A stretch of DNA of 64,000 nucleotides from an uncultured Oscillospiraceae bacterium (GTDB lineage: Bacteria; Bacillota; Clostridia; Oscillospirales; Ruminococcaceae). The position numbers were made by a program, and so were the translations under genes. The DNA lies in NCBI GenBank assembly GCA_910577565.1, contig CAJTNJ010000004.1, positions 1-64,000 of the forward strand, in the 5' to 3' direction. Shown one piece after another: positions 53,995 through 63,418 of the stretch. Positions within the stretch are counted from its first letter, which is position 1. Each line of letters opens with the position of its first letter. The notes under the pieces were generated by a model. That model searched no databases and was not told the origin of the DNA. It saw only the letters and a program-made list of their open reading frames with translations.

Positions 53995-55623
53995 CTAATT
54001 TCTAAAATTTTCGTATCTGTTTATTGCACTAACAAGTGCATTTACAGATGCATTAATTATATCATTGTGAATTCCCACTCCCCAAAACAACTCTTCTTCC
54101 ACCATTATGCAAACATAACAACAAGCTTTGGAATTGGATCCAAAACCAAGAGCATGTTCGAAATAATCGTTAATGTTAACAGCAAAATCAAGCACAGGAT
54201 TAATAGCTTCAACGACAGAATCTAGTCTTCCATTGCCATAACCTTTGCAATTATAAACATTACCGCTTATGTTTATACATACATGAGATGATATGCCGTT
54301 ATTTTGCTCGTATTGTACTTTTTCAATGCTCACTGGACTATTTAAATTGACATATCGCCTATTAAATATCTCTAACAATTCATCCGGTTGCATTTCTTTA
54401 TGGCTTTTATCAGATATAGCTTTTACAGCATAGCCAAAATCCTCTCTCATATTTTTGGGTATATCAAGTCCAAATTTGGTTTTTAGTATATAACCAATGC
54501 CACCTTTACCGGACTGTGAGTTAATTCTAATTACATCATTTTCATATTCGCGGCCCACATCACTTGGATCGATTGGGAGATATGGAACATTCCAAATTGT
54601 TAAATTGTTTTCTTTTCTGTAGTTTATTCCTTTTGCTATTGCATCTTGATGTGATCCTGAAAATGCTGCAAACACAAGCTTTCCTGCATAAGGTTGCCGT
54701 TCATAAACTGACATATTAGTAAATTTTTCATACTTTTTTACAACAGTAGGCATATCATCAAGATTTAATTTTGGATTTATACCTTGAGAATACATATTAA
54801 GCGCAAGCGTAATAATATCTGCATTGCCAGTTCTTTCTCCATTACCGAATAATGTTCCTTCTACTCTATCTGCCCCTGCAAGTAATCCAAGTTCAGCATC
54901 AGCAACAGCACATCCTCTATCGTTATGAGGATGCAAACTTATTCTAACGCAGTCTTTATATTTTATATTTTTGCTTATATATTCAACTTGACATGCATAA
55001 ACATGCGGAGAAGATAGTTGTACTGTAACCGGAAGATTTATAATAGCTTTTTTATTTGGTGTTGGTTTCCATATATCCAAAACTTCATTGCAAATTTCTA
55101 GTGCAAACTCCATTTCAGTGCCCGTAAAACTCTCAGGTGAATATTCAAAATTATAATTACCTTTATATTTGTTTGAATAGTCTAATAACAATTTCGCACC
55201 GAATTTAGCAATATCAATTATTTGATCTTTTGATTTTTTAAATACCTGATTTCTTTGAGCAACAGAAGTAGAATTGTAAAGATGAATTATTGCATTTTTG
55301 CATCCATCTAACGCTTCAAATGTGCGTTTTATAATATTTTCTCTGCTTTGAGTAAGAACTTGTATTATAACATCATCAGGAATTAAATTATCTTCAATTA
55401 ATTTGCGGCAAAATTCAAATTCAGTTTCGGACGCTGCAGGAAATCCTATCTCAACTTCTTTAAAACCAAGACTTACCAAATAACTGAAAAACTCAAGTTT
55501 TTCTTTTAAACCCATAGGAACTATTAACGCTTGATTCCCATCTCTCAAATCAACCGAACACCAATCAGGTGCATTTTCAATATGATCTTTTTTCATCCAA
55601 TCATAACTTAAAACAGGGGGCAT
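53995..55623 (-). CDS. leuA: 2-isopropylmalate synthase, LeuA2 type
   Basis: First committed enzyme of leucine synthesis. From ATG 55623 the product has 542 residues: TIM barrel with WCSVDLRDGNQAL, IEIGFPAASETEF and SLHPHNDRGCAVADAELG, and a C-terminal regulatory domain. The ATG has no Shine-Dalgarno site, and the frame stays open upstream with the LeuA2-like residues ENISKYKRQYF; AGAGGA at 55672-55667 lies 7 nt before an in-frame ATC (55659). The real start may therefore be a non-AUG codon about 12 residues earlier. No other leu genes are near. It follows glnA by 84 nt. Confidence 0.92.
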   Translation of the reverse strand: MPPVLSYDWMKKDHIENAPDWCSVDLRDGNQALIVPMGLKEKLEFFSYLVSLGFKEVEIGFPAASETEFEFCRKLIEDNLIPDDVIIQVLTQSRENIIKRTFEALDGCKNAIIHLYNSTSVAQRNQVFKKSKDQIIDIAKFGAKLLLDYSNKYKGNYNFEYSPESFTGTEMEFALEICNEVLDIWKPTPNKKAIINLPVTVQLSSPHVYACQVEYISKNIKYKDCVRISLHPHNDRGCAVADAELGLLAGADRVEGTLFGNGERTGNADIITLALNMYSQGINPKLNLDDMPTVVKKYEKFTNMSVYERQPYAGKLVFAAFSGSHQDAIAKGINYRKENNLTIWNVPYLPIDPSDVGREYENDVIRINSQSGKGGIGYILKTKFGLDIPKNMREDFGYAVKAISDKSHKEMQPDELLEIFNRRYVNLNSPVSIEKVQYEQNNGISSHVCINISGNVYNCKGYGNGRLDSVVEAINPVLDFAVNINDYFEHALGFGSNSKACCYVCIMVEEELFWGVGIHNDIINASVNALVSAINRYENFRN

Positions 55624-55707
55624 GAAATATTGTCTTTTATATTTAGATATATTTTCGATGATAATTTCCTCTTTTCCTATTTCGAAAAAATATAATCGTT
55701 TACAAAA

Positions 55708-57786
55708 TTATACTCTATAAAGCAAGTCAGTTATAGATGGCATAGGCCACTTATCCTTTGGAATTATATGTTCTACTTTGTCAACAGACTCTCTAAGAGA
55801 ATTCATAAGATTTAAAACGGAATTGCAATAGTGTTGAGCTTTCTCCAATTTATTATTGAAATCTTTAATTTCAACCGATGCTTTAAGAAGATCTTTTGCA
55901 TTTGTAATATCATCTATAGACTTTGATAATGATTTTAAAGTATCTTTTAAAGAGTCATTTCTTACACCGCACTTGTCCATATAAATATATGTTTTGCTTA
56001 TCTCATTAGCATATCTTATTACAGCTGGTAAGATTTGTCTATTAACCATCTCAAGCATAGTATTTGCTTCAATGCTTAAAGTTTTGCAATAAATACCAAG
56101 CATTATTTCATATCTTGCCTGACATTCACATCTTGATAAAACATTAAAGTGTTCAAATAATTTCACACTTTTTTCGTTTATAAACTCACCTGCTGCCTCT
56201 ACAGTATTTTTAAGATTTGACAATCCTCTTTTTTTAGCTTCCTCTTGCCAACTAGCTGTATAGCCATTACCGTTAAATATAATTCGACCATGCTTTTTCA
56301 TAGTTTCTTCTATGATATCAATGATTGCTTTATCAAAATTATCACTGTTTTCAATAATACTAGCAAAATATTCTAAAGATTCCGCAACAATAAGGTTTAT
56401 AACAGTTGTGGATAAAGATATTGAAGCGGATGAGCCAAGCATCCTAAACTCAAACTTATTGCCGGTGAAAGCAAAAGGAGATGTTCTGTTACGATCACTG
56501 TCATCTTTTGGAAGATTGGGTAAAGTATGAACATTTGTAACCAACACATCTGTATCATTTTCGTCTGAAATTGATTTACCACAAGCAATATTATTTAAAA
56601 TATCAGTGAGATGTTTACCTAAAAATATTGAAATAATAGATGGTGGAGCTTCTTGTGCTCCGAGCCTATTATCGTTCCCGGCAGAAGCAGCTGTCAAATG
56701 TAAAAGGCCGGCATGCATATCAACACCTCGAATAACTGCGCACAGAAATACTAAAAACTGCAAATTTTCTTTTTTTGTTTTCCCTATGTCCAACAGATTT
56801 TTACCATTAGCTGTCGACAAAGACCAGTTGTTGTGTTTTCCAGAACCATTTACATAGGCAAAAGGTTTTTCATGAAGCAAACATGCAAGCTGCTTTTCTT
56901 TCGCAACAGTTCTCATTGTTTCCATTGTAAGTTGATTGTGATCTGATGCTACATTACATGACTCAAACATAGGAGCCATTTCATGTTGTGCAGGTGCAAC
57001 TTCATTATGCCTTGTTTTAGATCCTATGCCAAATTTCCATAATTCCTTATCCAATTCATACATATAATCAGAAATGCGAATTCTGATGCGACTGCAATAA
57101 TGATCATCCATTTCCTGACCTTTTGGCGGATTGGTTCCAAACATTGTTCTTCCACAAATTTTTAGATCTAAACGTTTTTCATAGTTTTGTCTGTCAATTA
57201 AAAAGTACTCTTGTTCTGCTCCTACTGTCGGAATGACTTGGGTTGTATTGTCATTTCCAAAAGCTCTTAATATTCTGATTGCCTGTTCAGATATTACTTC
57301 CATGGATCTAAGCAAAGGTGTTTTTGTGTCAAGAGCTTCGCCGTTATAAGAACAAAATGCTGTGGGTATGTAAAGGGTTTTTCCTTTTATAAATGCCGGT
57401 GATGTACAATCCCAAACGGTATATCCACGTGCCTCAAAAGTATTTCTAAGACCACCATGCGGAAAAGATGATGCATCGGGTTCTCCTTTTATTAATTCTT
57501 TTCCTGAAAACTCAAATTCTATTTCACCTGACTTTAAGCTAATAAAACTATCGTGTTTCCCAGCAGTTATTCCAGTCATTGGTTGGAACCAGTGAGTATA
57601 GTGTGTTGCGCCGTTTTCAATTGCCCAATCTTTCATAGCTGCTGCTATAATGGATGCAATTTCCGGTTGAAGTGGAAGTGATAACTCTATTGATTTTTTA
57701 AGACTATTATATATTTCAGAAGGTAAATGCTTCATCATAATATCATCACTAAACACTCTTGAGCCAAAATCTTTCAATAAATCCAC
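55708..57786 (-). CDS. glnN: Glutamine synthetase type III
   Basis: GSIII makes glutamine from glutamate and ammonia in a large dodecamer. The 692-residue product has the GSIII N-terminal extension with GATHYTHWFQPMTGITAGKHDSF, the SSFPHGGLRNTFEARGYTVWD block, the catalytic GAEQEYFLID and NEVAPAQHEMAPMFE, and KPFAYVNGSGKHNNWSL. The start is GTG 57786, with AAAGGAG 9 nt upstream; longer in-frame starts overlap that site. It lies between the decayed asnA (upstream) and leuA. Confidence 0.96.
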   Translation of the reverse strand: MDLLKDFGSRVFSDDIMMKHLPSEIYNSLKKSIELSLPLQPEIASIIAAAMKDWAIENGATHYTHWFQPMTGITAGKHDSFISLKSGEIEFEFSGKELIKGEPDASSFPHGGLRNTFEARGYTVWDCTSPAFIKGKTLYIPTAFCSYNGEALDTKTPLLRSMEVISEQAIRILRAFGNDNTTQVIPTVGAEQEYFLIDRQNYEKRLDLKICGRTMFGTNPPKGQEMDDHYCSRIRIRISDYMYELDKELWKFGIGSKTRHNEVAPAQHEMAPMFESCNVASDHNQLTMETMRTVAKEKQLACLLHEKPFAYVNGSGKHNNWSLSTANGKNLLDIGKTKKENLQFLVFLCAVIRGVDMHAGLLHLTAASAGNDNRLGAQEAPPSIISIFLGKHLTDILNNIACGKSISDENDTDVLVTNVHTLPNLPKDDSDRNRTSPFAFTGNKFEFRMLGSSASISLSTTVINLIVAESLEYFASIIENSDNFDKAIIDIIEETMKKHGRIIFNGNGYTASWQEEAKKRGLSNLKNTVEAAGEFINEKSVKLFEHFNVLSRCECQARYEIMLGIYCKTLSIEANTMLEMVNRQILPAVIRYANEISKTYIYMDKCGVRNDSLKDTLKSLSKSIDDITNAKDLLKASVEIKDFNNKLEKAQHYCNSVLNLMNSLRESVDKVEHIIPKDKWPMPSITDLLYRV

Positions 57787-57847
57787 AAATAAAACTCCTT
57801 TCAAAATTGTAAACACAAATAATTAATTATAAAAATCAAATATATTT

Positions 57848-58838
57848 TTAAAGCAAACTTATGCCTCTTTTTTCACATTCATCAATAACTTTATCATCAA
57901 AAACGTACGGCAAAACTTCGCCAATATGAGCTTTTTTTAACAATAGCATACTCAAAGCACCTAAATTAATGCTTCCTCCAATTTTTAAAGGCAAAAAGTC
58001 TTGCATTAACAGCCTATGAAAAAGTAAATTAGGAACACGGCAATTGTACTCCTTAAATTGTTGCACATTTTATTCCACGAGACTCTAATACCTATTTTAG
58101 CGGCCATATGAGGACAATTAAATATCGAATTCCAAATTAGCAATATGCATTAATATTACAATCATCAACATCAGGTTCGCAGCGCATATGCACTAAGTTA
58201 CTGTCTAAAACAACACCTATTTTTTCAATAAAAACCATGCCAAGTTTTTTGCAAATTTTATATTCTCTTTGACTTGGAGTCAACTTAGGATATAAGTTTT
58301 CAAGATATTGTGAAGTTATACACAATATGTTATTTTTTAAATTATCATTTAAAATAGAATAATTTCTCATGATATCCTGAGAAACTAAATAAATACCATT
58401 TATTACAAAAAACAATTCCTCTTCAAGTCTTAAAAGAGAGAATTCTTGCTTTTTAATTAACCTCTCCCAACAAATATTAGTTTCAATGTCTGAATGAAAA
58501 TTATCCGACTTTTTAGTAGATTTGGTTTTCGAAAGATGAATAATTCCGCTGTCAGGAGAAATTCCATATTTTTTAATGGTATATCTATTCCATTTTGACA
58601 TATCTTTTGGAATAACAAATTCTTCATTGTCAGATATGTTAATTATTTCATCAAAATCACTTGAGATAGGTACAACTTCAGAACTTTCAATTTTAATGAG
58701 ATTCATTGACAAACTAAGATGATTAACTAGTTTAGCATTTATGTTATTAACAGTTTCAATAGTTTGATTCACACTCAAAATCGACCAATAATTCATAGGT
58801 ATGTGAAGAGCTACATCATTTTGAAGTTCATAAATCAT
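57848..58838 (-). pseudogene. asnA: Aspartate-ammonia ligase AsnA, decayed
   Basis: AsnA forms asparagine from aspartate and free ammonia. The first piece (58838-58137) carries the AsnA N-terminus and core: LHIPMNYWSILSVNQTIE, DMSKWNRYTIKKYGI, CWERLIKKQ and ITSQYLENLYPKLTPSQREY. It ends at a premature stop just after DCNINAYC, where WELNGDI would be expected. The rest appears in other frames: GIRV-like residues near 58090, and the C-terminus (58066-57848) with KIGGSIN, LLKKAHIGEV and ECEKRGISLL. At least two frameshifts and several stops separate them. The KTKSTKKSDN segment also replaces the usual RRDE active-site region. Called by family resemblance. Confidence 0.83.
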
Positions 58839-58917
58839 CCACTTTGCTCCTTGGCAAGTATTATATAAAAATTATTTTATCATTTTTGGCGATAAAAATC
58901 AAATTTATTTAAAAGTG

Positions 58918-59688
58918 GGGAGTGACCAAATTAAAGATAGGAAAGAAAGTCAATAATAGAGGCAGAATTTTTAAGAAGATGAAAACGAAGCTTAAACTCT
59001 CCAAATTTCTTATAAGCATACACAAAATATTCATCACAATTTTAATAGTTATCTATTGAACGAAAAAAGCATTTTATATCGTCTCTGTAAAGCATCTATG
59101 TATTTACCAATATCAGAATTAATTCCTTATACTGTAAAAGTATGACTTTTGTCCTTGAAATAGCTATGCTTACCACTATAGCATACATTTTGATAGCTTG
59201 GATTTGCATCAGAATAGTAATATTTTGCTTTCGATGCTTTGTCAGCTATATTTTGTATCCATTTTTCATTTTTATCAAACGCAATAGTAGATCCTACAAT
59301 TTGCCTCGGTTTTCTTGTTAAAAATATTATCAAATAATTTTTGTTTTTTCTCTATATAAATTGTAAAGTTCATCCATTTCTATTACTTTTTTAGAGCCTT
59401 CTTATTTTTCTTCCTCTTTATTTTTTTACTTTCTTATTTAATGCTTTTATCCAATTATATACTGTTGATTTATTTATTTTCATTATTATTCTTAATGCTT
59501 TTCCATTGATACCTTCATAAAATATTTATATTGTCTTATTTTTAAACTCCTTATCATAATTTAATTCTGTTATAAATTTTGTTCTGCAATTTTTACATTG
59601 ATGCTTCTGTTTACCTTTGGTTTTTCCTGCTTTCCATACTTTTTCGTTCCCGCATCTAGGGCATTTTATCTTTTATTTGGATACTCCC
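58918..59688 (-). mobile_element. IS1-like element, full length but broken (copy 4)
   Basis: A 771-nt element with matching inverted ends, GGGAGTGACCAAATTAAAGATA and GGGAGTATCCAAATAAAAGATA, close to the 768-bp IS1 size. The minus strand reads as an IS1-type transposase: zinc ribbon (KCPRCGNEKVWKAG, HQCKNC), HTH (NGKALRIMKINKSTVYNWIKA), MDEL and SDANPSYQNV. A stop breaks the InsA part, further shifts break the InsB part, and the catalytic Glu codon is TAA (V-stop-GIN for VEGIN). It differs enough from copies 2 and 3 to be a separate subgroup. Confidence 0.8.
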
Positions 59689-59710
59689 TATAATGTGAGG
59701 AGTTGTTTTT

Positions 59711-59839
59711 GTGGAGGTTTATGACAAAGATTTTTTAAATTGTTATCAGCAATTTGCTTATGAGCGCGGTGTTTTTAGTCGTCCATTTTTAAATTATATG
59801 TATGCAATTGTTCCTTACATTATAGCAGAAAATGAATAA
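59711..59839 (+). CDS. Possible 42-residue protein or gene remnant
   Basis: GTG 59711 with AGGAG 8 nt upstream opens a frame of 42 codons (MEVYDKDFLNCYQQFAYERG, then a hydrophobic tail ending PYIIAENE). After the TAA the same frame continues with LVKVLDVIQEWFS and a further stop, so it may be the start of a decayed longer gene. I recognise no family. It lies just outside IS1-like copy 4. Confidence 0.3.
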   Translation: MEVYDKDFLNCYQQFAYERGVFSRPFLNYMYAIVPYIIAENE

Positions 59840-60129
59840 TTGGTTAAAGTACTTGATGTTATACAAGAATGGTTTAGTTAAAAATTTAAGCTGACAAGGT
59901 AGAAAATATATTAAGTTATTTAAATTTTCTACAAATATTATCTCATTATATTTTTTATTGTTATTTAAAAACTCCAAGTTTATTTTAATAATTTAAGTAT
60001 AATAAAAATTTTTTGTTATAAATTATAAGATAGCACAAATAGAAAATAAGAATTAATTGCACTATTAGAATCAAACTTAAATAATAGACAGATATGTTTA
60101 AATAGACAACTATCGGACTAAATAAAAAC
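59840..60129. other. Intergenic region, no gene seen
   Basis: About 290 bp of AT-rich sequence with several in-frame stops and no ribosome binding site near a start codon on either strand. It may contain more of the decayed gene beginning at 59711. Confidence 0.45.
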
Positions 60130-60168
60130 GCTTAAAAGACGTAGACAAAAGCTACGTTTTTTAAGCAC
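60121..60168 (-). terminator. Terminator of the Clp ATPase gene
   Basis: GCTTAAAAGACGTAG (plus strand, from 60130) pairs perfectly with CTACGTTTTTTAAGC apart from one G-T, over a 7-nt loop; read on the minus strand the stem is followed by GTTTTTATTT. It lies about 45 nt after the Clp gene stop. Confidence 0.85.
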
Positions 60169-60210
60169 TTGAAAATGCCACCGACTTACAATGTGGTCTT
60201 TTATTATAAC

Positions 60211-62526
60211 TTATGCATTTTTACTTACGAATAGCCCAAGCGGATTTGGTATCATATCACTATCATTCAAAGAGAAAATTATATTATCTCCTTTTGCTGA
60301 TATTGATATTTTTTCTAACGCTTGTGGAGAGTTAATTATTACGCCGGCAATGAGATCTTCAATTTTATTTCTAATTTGTTTTCGCAGATTGCGAGCACCA
60401 TATTTGCTATTTTCAATAGGTTTTATTAAACAAGCGGTTGCTTTTTTATCATAACTAAACTCAATTCCTCTTTCAGACAAAACTTCTTTAAGCTCATCAA
60501 GCATTAATCCTGCAATTGACTGTAAATTTTTATTTGTAAGTTTATTAAACACTATTATCTCATCAACGCGAGCTATAAACTCAGGTCTTAAAAATTTTTC
60601 TAAAGCTTTTTTTGCCTTATCACTTTCCAATTGATCTTGAGTTTTATCAAAACCGACAATTCCGGATTTATCAGCACTTCCAGCATTTGACGTCATTATA
60701 ATAACTGTATTTTCAAAGTTAATCGATCTGCTGTGTGAATCTGTCACTTTGCCTTCATCCAAAATTTGTAACAGCAAATTCATAACATCAGGATGTGCTT
60801 TTTCAATTTCATCAAAAAGAATGACGGAATATGGTCTGCGACGTACTTTTTCAGTAAGTTGACCTGCGTCATCATAACCAACATATCCTGGAGGTGAACC
60901 GGTAAGCCTGGAAACGGTGTGTTTTTCCATATACTCTGACATATCTATGCGTATTAATGGTTCAACACCATCAAATAGCACATCAGCTAACACCTTTACA
61001 AGTTCTGTTTTACCCACACCGGTTGGTCCTACAAATATAAAAGATGCTGGTCTGCGGCGTTTTGCAAGCTGCACTCTTCGACGCCTAATAGCCTTTGATA
61101 AGGCCTCAACTGCTTTATCTTGTCCTATTATTTTAGACTTAAGTTCTAATTCGAGATTGCGCAATTTTAATGTTTCGCTATGCTCAACTTTTGATGCTGG
61201 AATACCTGTCCAAAGCTCTATTACCTTGGTTAAATCTTGTTGCTCAACATATATGTCTTTAACAAGTGGCTCCATCTTATCTTTTTCTTGTTTAATGCGA
61301 CTAAGTTCTGATTTCACTTCGGCTATAGCCTGGTAGTCGGGATCTTCGGTTTCCGATTTTAAAGCTTCTTCTTTTTTAATAAGATTGTTATATTCATCAA
61401 GAATTTTGTCGTATTTTGTTATTTCTTTACTTCTTAGTGACCTACAAGCACATGCTTCATCCAAAAGGTCAATAGCCTTATCTGGCAAATATCGGTCATT
61501 AATATATCTCTCAGAAAGCATAACGGCATCAAAAATAATCTGTGAGCTAACTTTTACTTTATGGTGTTTTTCATAGTAAGCTTTAATACCTTTGAGTATT
61601 TTTATGCTGTCATTGATATTAGGTTCATTAATTGTAACAGGTTGAAAACGTCGCTCAAGCGCAGAATCACTTTCAATATATTTTCGATATTCTCCAAATG
61701 TTGTGGCGCCAATAAGCTGTATCTCTCCTCTGGATAAAGCAGGCTTTAATATATTAGCAGCGCTCATTGACCCTTCAGAATCACCAGTTCCAATGAGTGT
61801 GTGTATTTCATCAATAAACAATATAATATTTCCTGCTTGCTTTACCTCAGAAATTAGACCCTTAACACGACTTTCAAATTGACCCCTAAACTGAGTTCCT
61901 GCAACAAGAGCAGTCATATCCAAAAGATATAGTTCTTTATTTGACAATCTATATGGCACATTTCCATCAGCTATTTTTTGTGCAATCCCTTCGGCGATTG
62001 CAGTTTTACCTACACCGGGCTCACCAATTAAACAAGGATTGTTTTTTGTTCTGCGCGATAAAATTTGTATAACCCTATATATTTCCTTGTCTCTGCCTAT
62101 AACATGATCAAGTTTATTCTCTTTGGCTTTTTGTGTAAGGTTCAAACCAAAATTAGCAAGATATTTAAATTTTTGCTTATTGGGTTGTTTTGATTTATCA
62201 TTTTTGGACTTAGAGTTACCATTTTGATGTTGGTTGTTTGTTGAATCCGCTTGCTGATCGTTGCTTTTGACTCCAAATGCCGCTGTAAAAGGATTCAAAA
62301 CGTCTGCACCACCAGGCTCAAAATCTTCTACGCCAAGCATACCCATAATGTGATTGCTTACATTTTCTATGCCTTCTATGTCAATTTTATCGGCTATATT
62401 ATTTATTTGTGGTATATTCAGTTCTTTTGCGCACTGGAAACAAAGCCCTTCTGACACAGGCTTTCCATCAACTTCTCGACTGACAAAAATAACTGCCATT
62501 CGTTTTTTGCATCTACTACAGAGCAT
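60211..62526 (-). CDS. Clp ATPase with N-terminal zinc finger (ClpE/ClpC-like)
   Basis: A 771-residue AAA+ unfoldase that feeds proteins to ClpP. Instead of the double Clp N repeat of ClpC it starts with a CXXC zinc finger (C3/C6 and C29/C32), as in ClpE and McsA, then a low-complexity linker (about 85-120). AAA-1 has GEPGVGKTA (about 170) and IDEIHTLIG; a middle coiled coil (about 380-430) resembles the UVR/M-domain region; AAA-2 has GPTGVGKTE (about 499) and FDEIEKAHPDV. AAAGGGAG precedes ATG 62526. No CtsR operator was seen upstream. mcsA, mcsB and ctsR are not adjacent. Confidence 0.93.
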   Translation of the reverse strand: MLCSRCKKRMAVIFVSREVDGKPVSEGLCFQCAKELNIPQINNIADKIDIEGIENVSNHIMGMLGVEDFEPGGADVLNPFTAAFGVKSNDQQADSTNNQHQNGNSKSKNDKSKQPNKQKFKYLANFGLNLTQKAKENKLDHVIGRDKEIYRVIQILSRRTKNNPCLIGEPGVGKTAIAEGIAQKIADGNVPYRLSNKELYLLDMTALVAGTQFRGQFESRVKGLISEVKQAGNIILFIDEIHTLIGTGDSEGSMSAANILKPALSRGEIQLIGATTFGEYRKYIESDSALERRFQPVTINEPNINDSIKILKGIKAYYEKHHKVKVSSQIIFDAVMLSERYINDRYLPDKAIDLLDEACACRSLRSKEITKYDKILDEYNNLIKKEEALKSETEDPDYQAIAEVKSELSRIKQEKDKMEPLVKDIYVEQQDLTKVIELWTGIPASKVEHSETLKLRNLELELKSKIIGQDKAVEALSKAIRRRRVQLAKRRRPASFIFVGPTGVGKTELVKVLADVLFDGVEPLIRIDMSEYMEKHTVSRLTGSPPGYVGYDDAGQLTEKVRRRPYSVILFDEIEKAHPDVMNLLLQILDEGKVTDSHSRSINFENTVIIMTSNAGSADKSGIVGFDKTQDQLESDKAKKALEKFLRPEFIARVDEIIVFNKLTNKNLQSIAGLMLDELKEVLSERGIEFSYDKKATACLIKPIENSKYGARNLRKQIRNKIEDLIAGVIINSPQALEKISISAKGDNIIFSLNDSDMIPNPLGLFVSKNA

Positions 62527-62695
62527 TATATACTCCCTTTCTATTAAATAAAAATTCTTTGATTTTTGCGAAAATAAAATTATATGTTGCTAATATCATT
62601 ATGCTATATAATTATATTTTTTTCAAGCAGATTATTCAAGCATATTATATGAACAAATTAATAACATTTTAATAAACATGTTGCGTTGTTATATA

Positions 62696-63406
62696 TTAAA
62701 TTGCAAACGGATTAATCTTGTAAAACACAAAAAACAAATGCGTATCGCTAATTATATTTGTATTTAAAAAATTAAGCTGATCTTTGGTTATTAATATTAA
62801 AACCCAAGAAATTATTGCGATTATAAAAATAATAATTCCTGCTTTTACAATTCCGCAAAGTCCGCCTAAAAGACCGTTTAGCATTCCGATTATAGGTACT
62901 TTATTTAAAACTCCTGTTAATTTATATATATAATGAAACAATATTTTGCATAGTATAAATAAAACAAAAAACAGCAATAAAGACATAACTAAAATAACAG
63001 ATGGCCTAACAATTTGAGTTGTTATAGCGTTAGCTGCTGCATATATGTTTTGTTGAGCTATAAACACGCCTGCAACATCATCTATAGTTTTTCCTCCCAA
63101 TAAGTAGGAAGTTAAAAAATCAGGCACTATATTAGAAAGTTCCGACAAGCCATTTGATAAATTGCCCGCACTAAGTGAGGAATATAGTGTATTTGAAATG
63201 CTCTCTTGAATTGAGGAGGCAAGTAAATTATCGAATATTAGCTGCGAGATAAATTTTCCAATAAAATTTGCGATGAAAAAACTCACAACATAACTTGCAA
63301 TTGATAATATACTACGCAAAAAACCTTTGCGGTATGAGAATATCACGCTAAATATCAATATAAAAATGACAATTGCGTCTAATATAATAGGTGTCATTAA
63401 ATGCAT
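62696..63406 (-). CDS. CvpA-family membrane protein
   Basis: A 236-residue protein with four membrane helices and the CvpA-type start: a first helix then YRKGFLRSILSIASYVVSFFIA, a long central loop (about 70-140), and two C-terminal helices with IGMLNGLLGGLCGIVKAG, the Gly-rich family motif. CvpA proteins are linked to colicin V export in E. coli and envelope stress elsewhere; the role here is unknown. AAGGAGG precedes ATG 63406, 12 nt after the DUF5711-like gene, so the two form an operon. Confidence 0.85.
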   Translation of the reverse strand: MHLMTPIILDAIVIFILIFSVIFSYRKGFLRSILSIASYVVSFFIANFIGKFISQLIFDNLLASSIQESISNTLYSSLSAGNLSNGLSELSNIVPDFLTSYLLGGKTIDDVAGVFIAQQNIYAAANAITTQIVRPSVILVMSLLLFFVLFILCKILFHYIYKLTGVLNKVPIIGMLNGLLGGLCGIVKAGIIIFIIAIISWVLILITKDQLNFLNTNIISDTHLFFVFYKINPFAI

Positions 63407-63418
63407 TAATTATCCTCC

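Noticed and set aside
58905..59700. Target-site duplication for IS1-like copy 4
   Set aside because: TAAAAGTGG on the left and TATAATGTG on the right resemble each other, but not exactly enough to claim an 8-9 bp duplication.
62527..62695. CtsR operator upstream of the Clp ATPase gene
   Set aside because: I looked for the GGTCAAA-type direct repeat and found none in the 169-bp gap.
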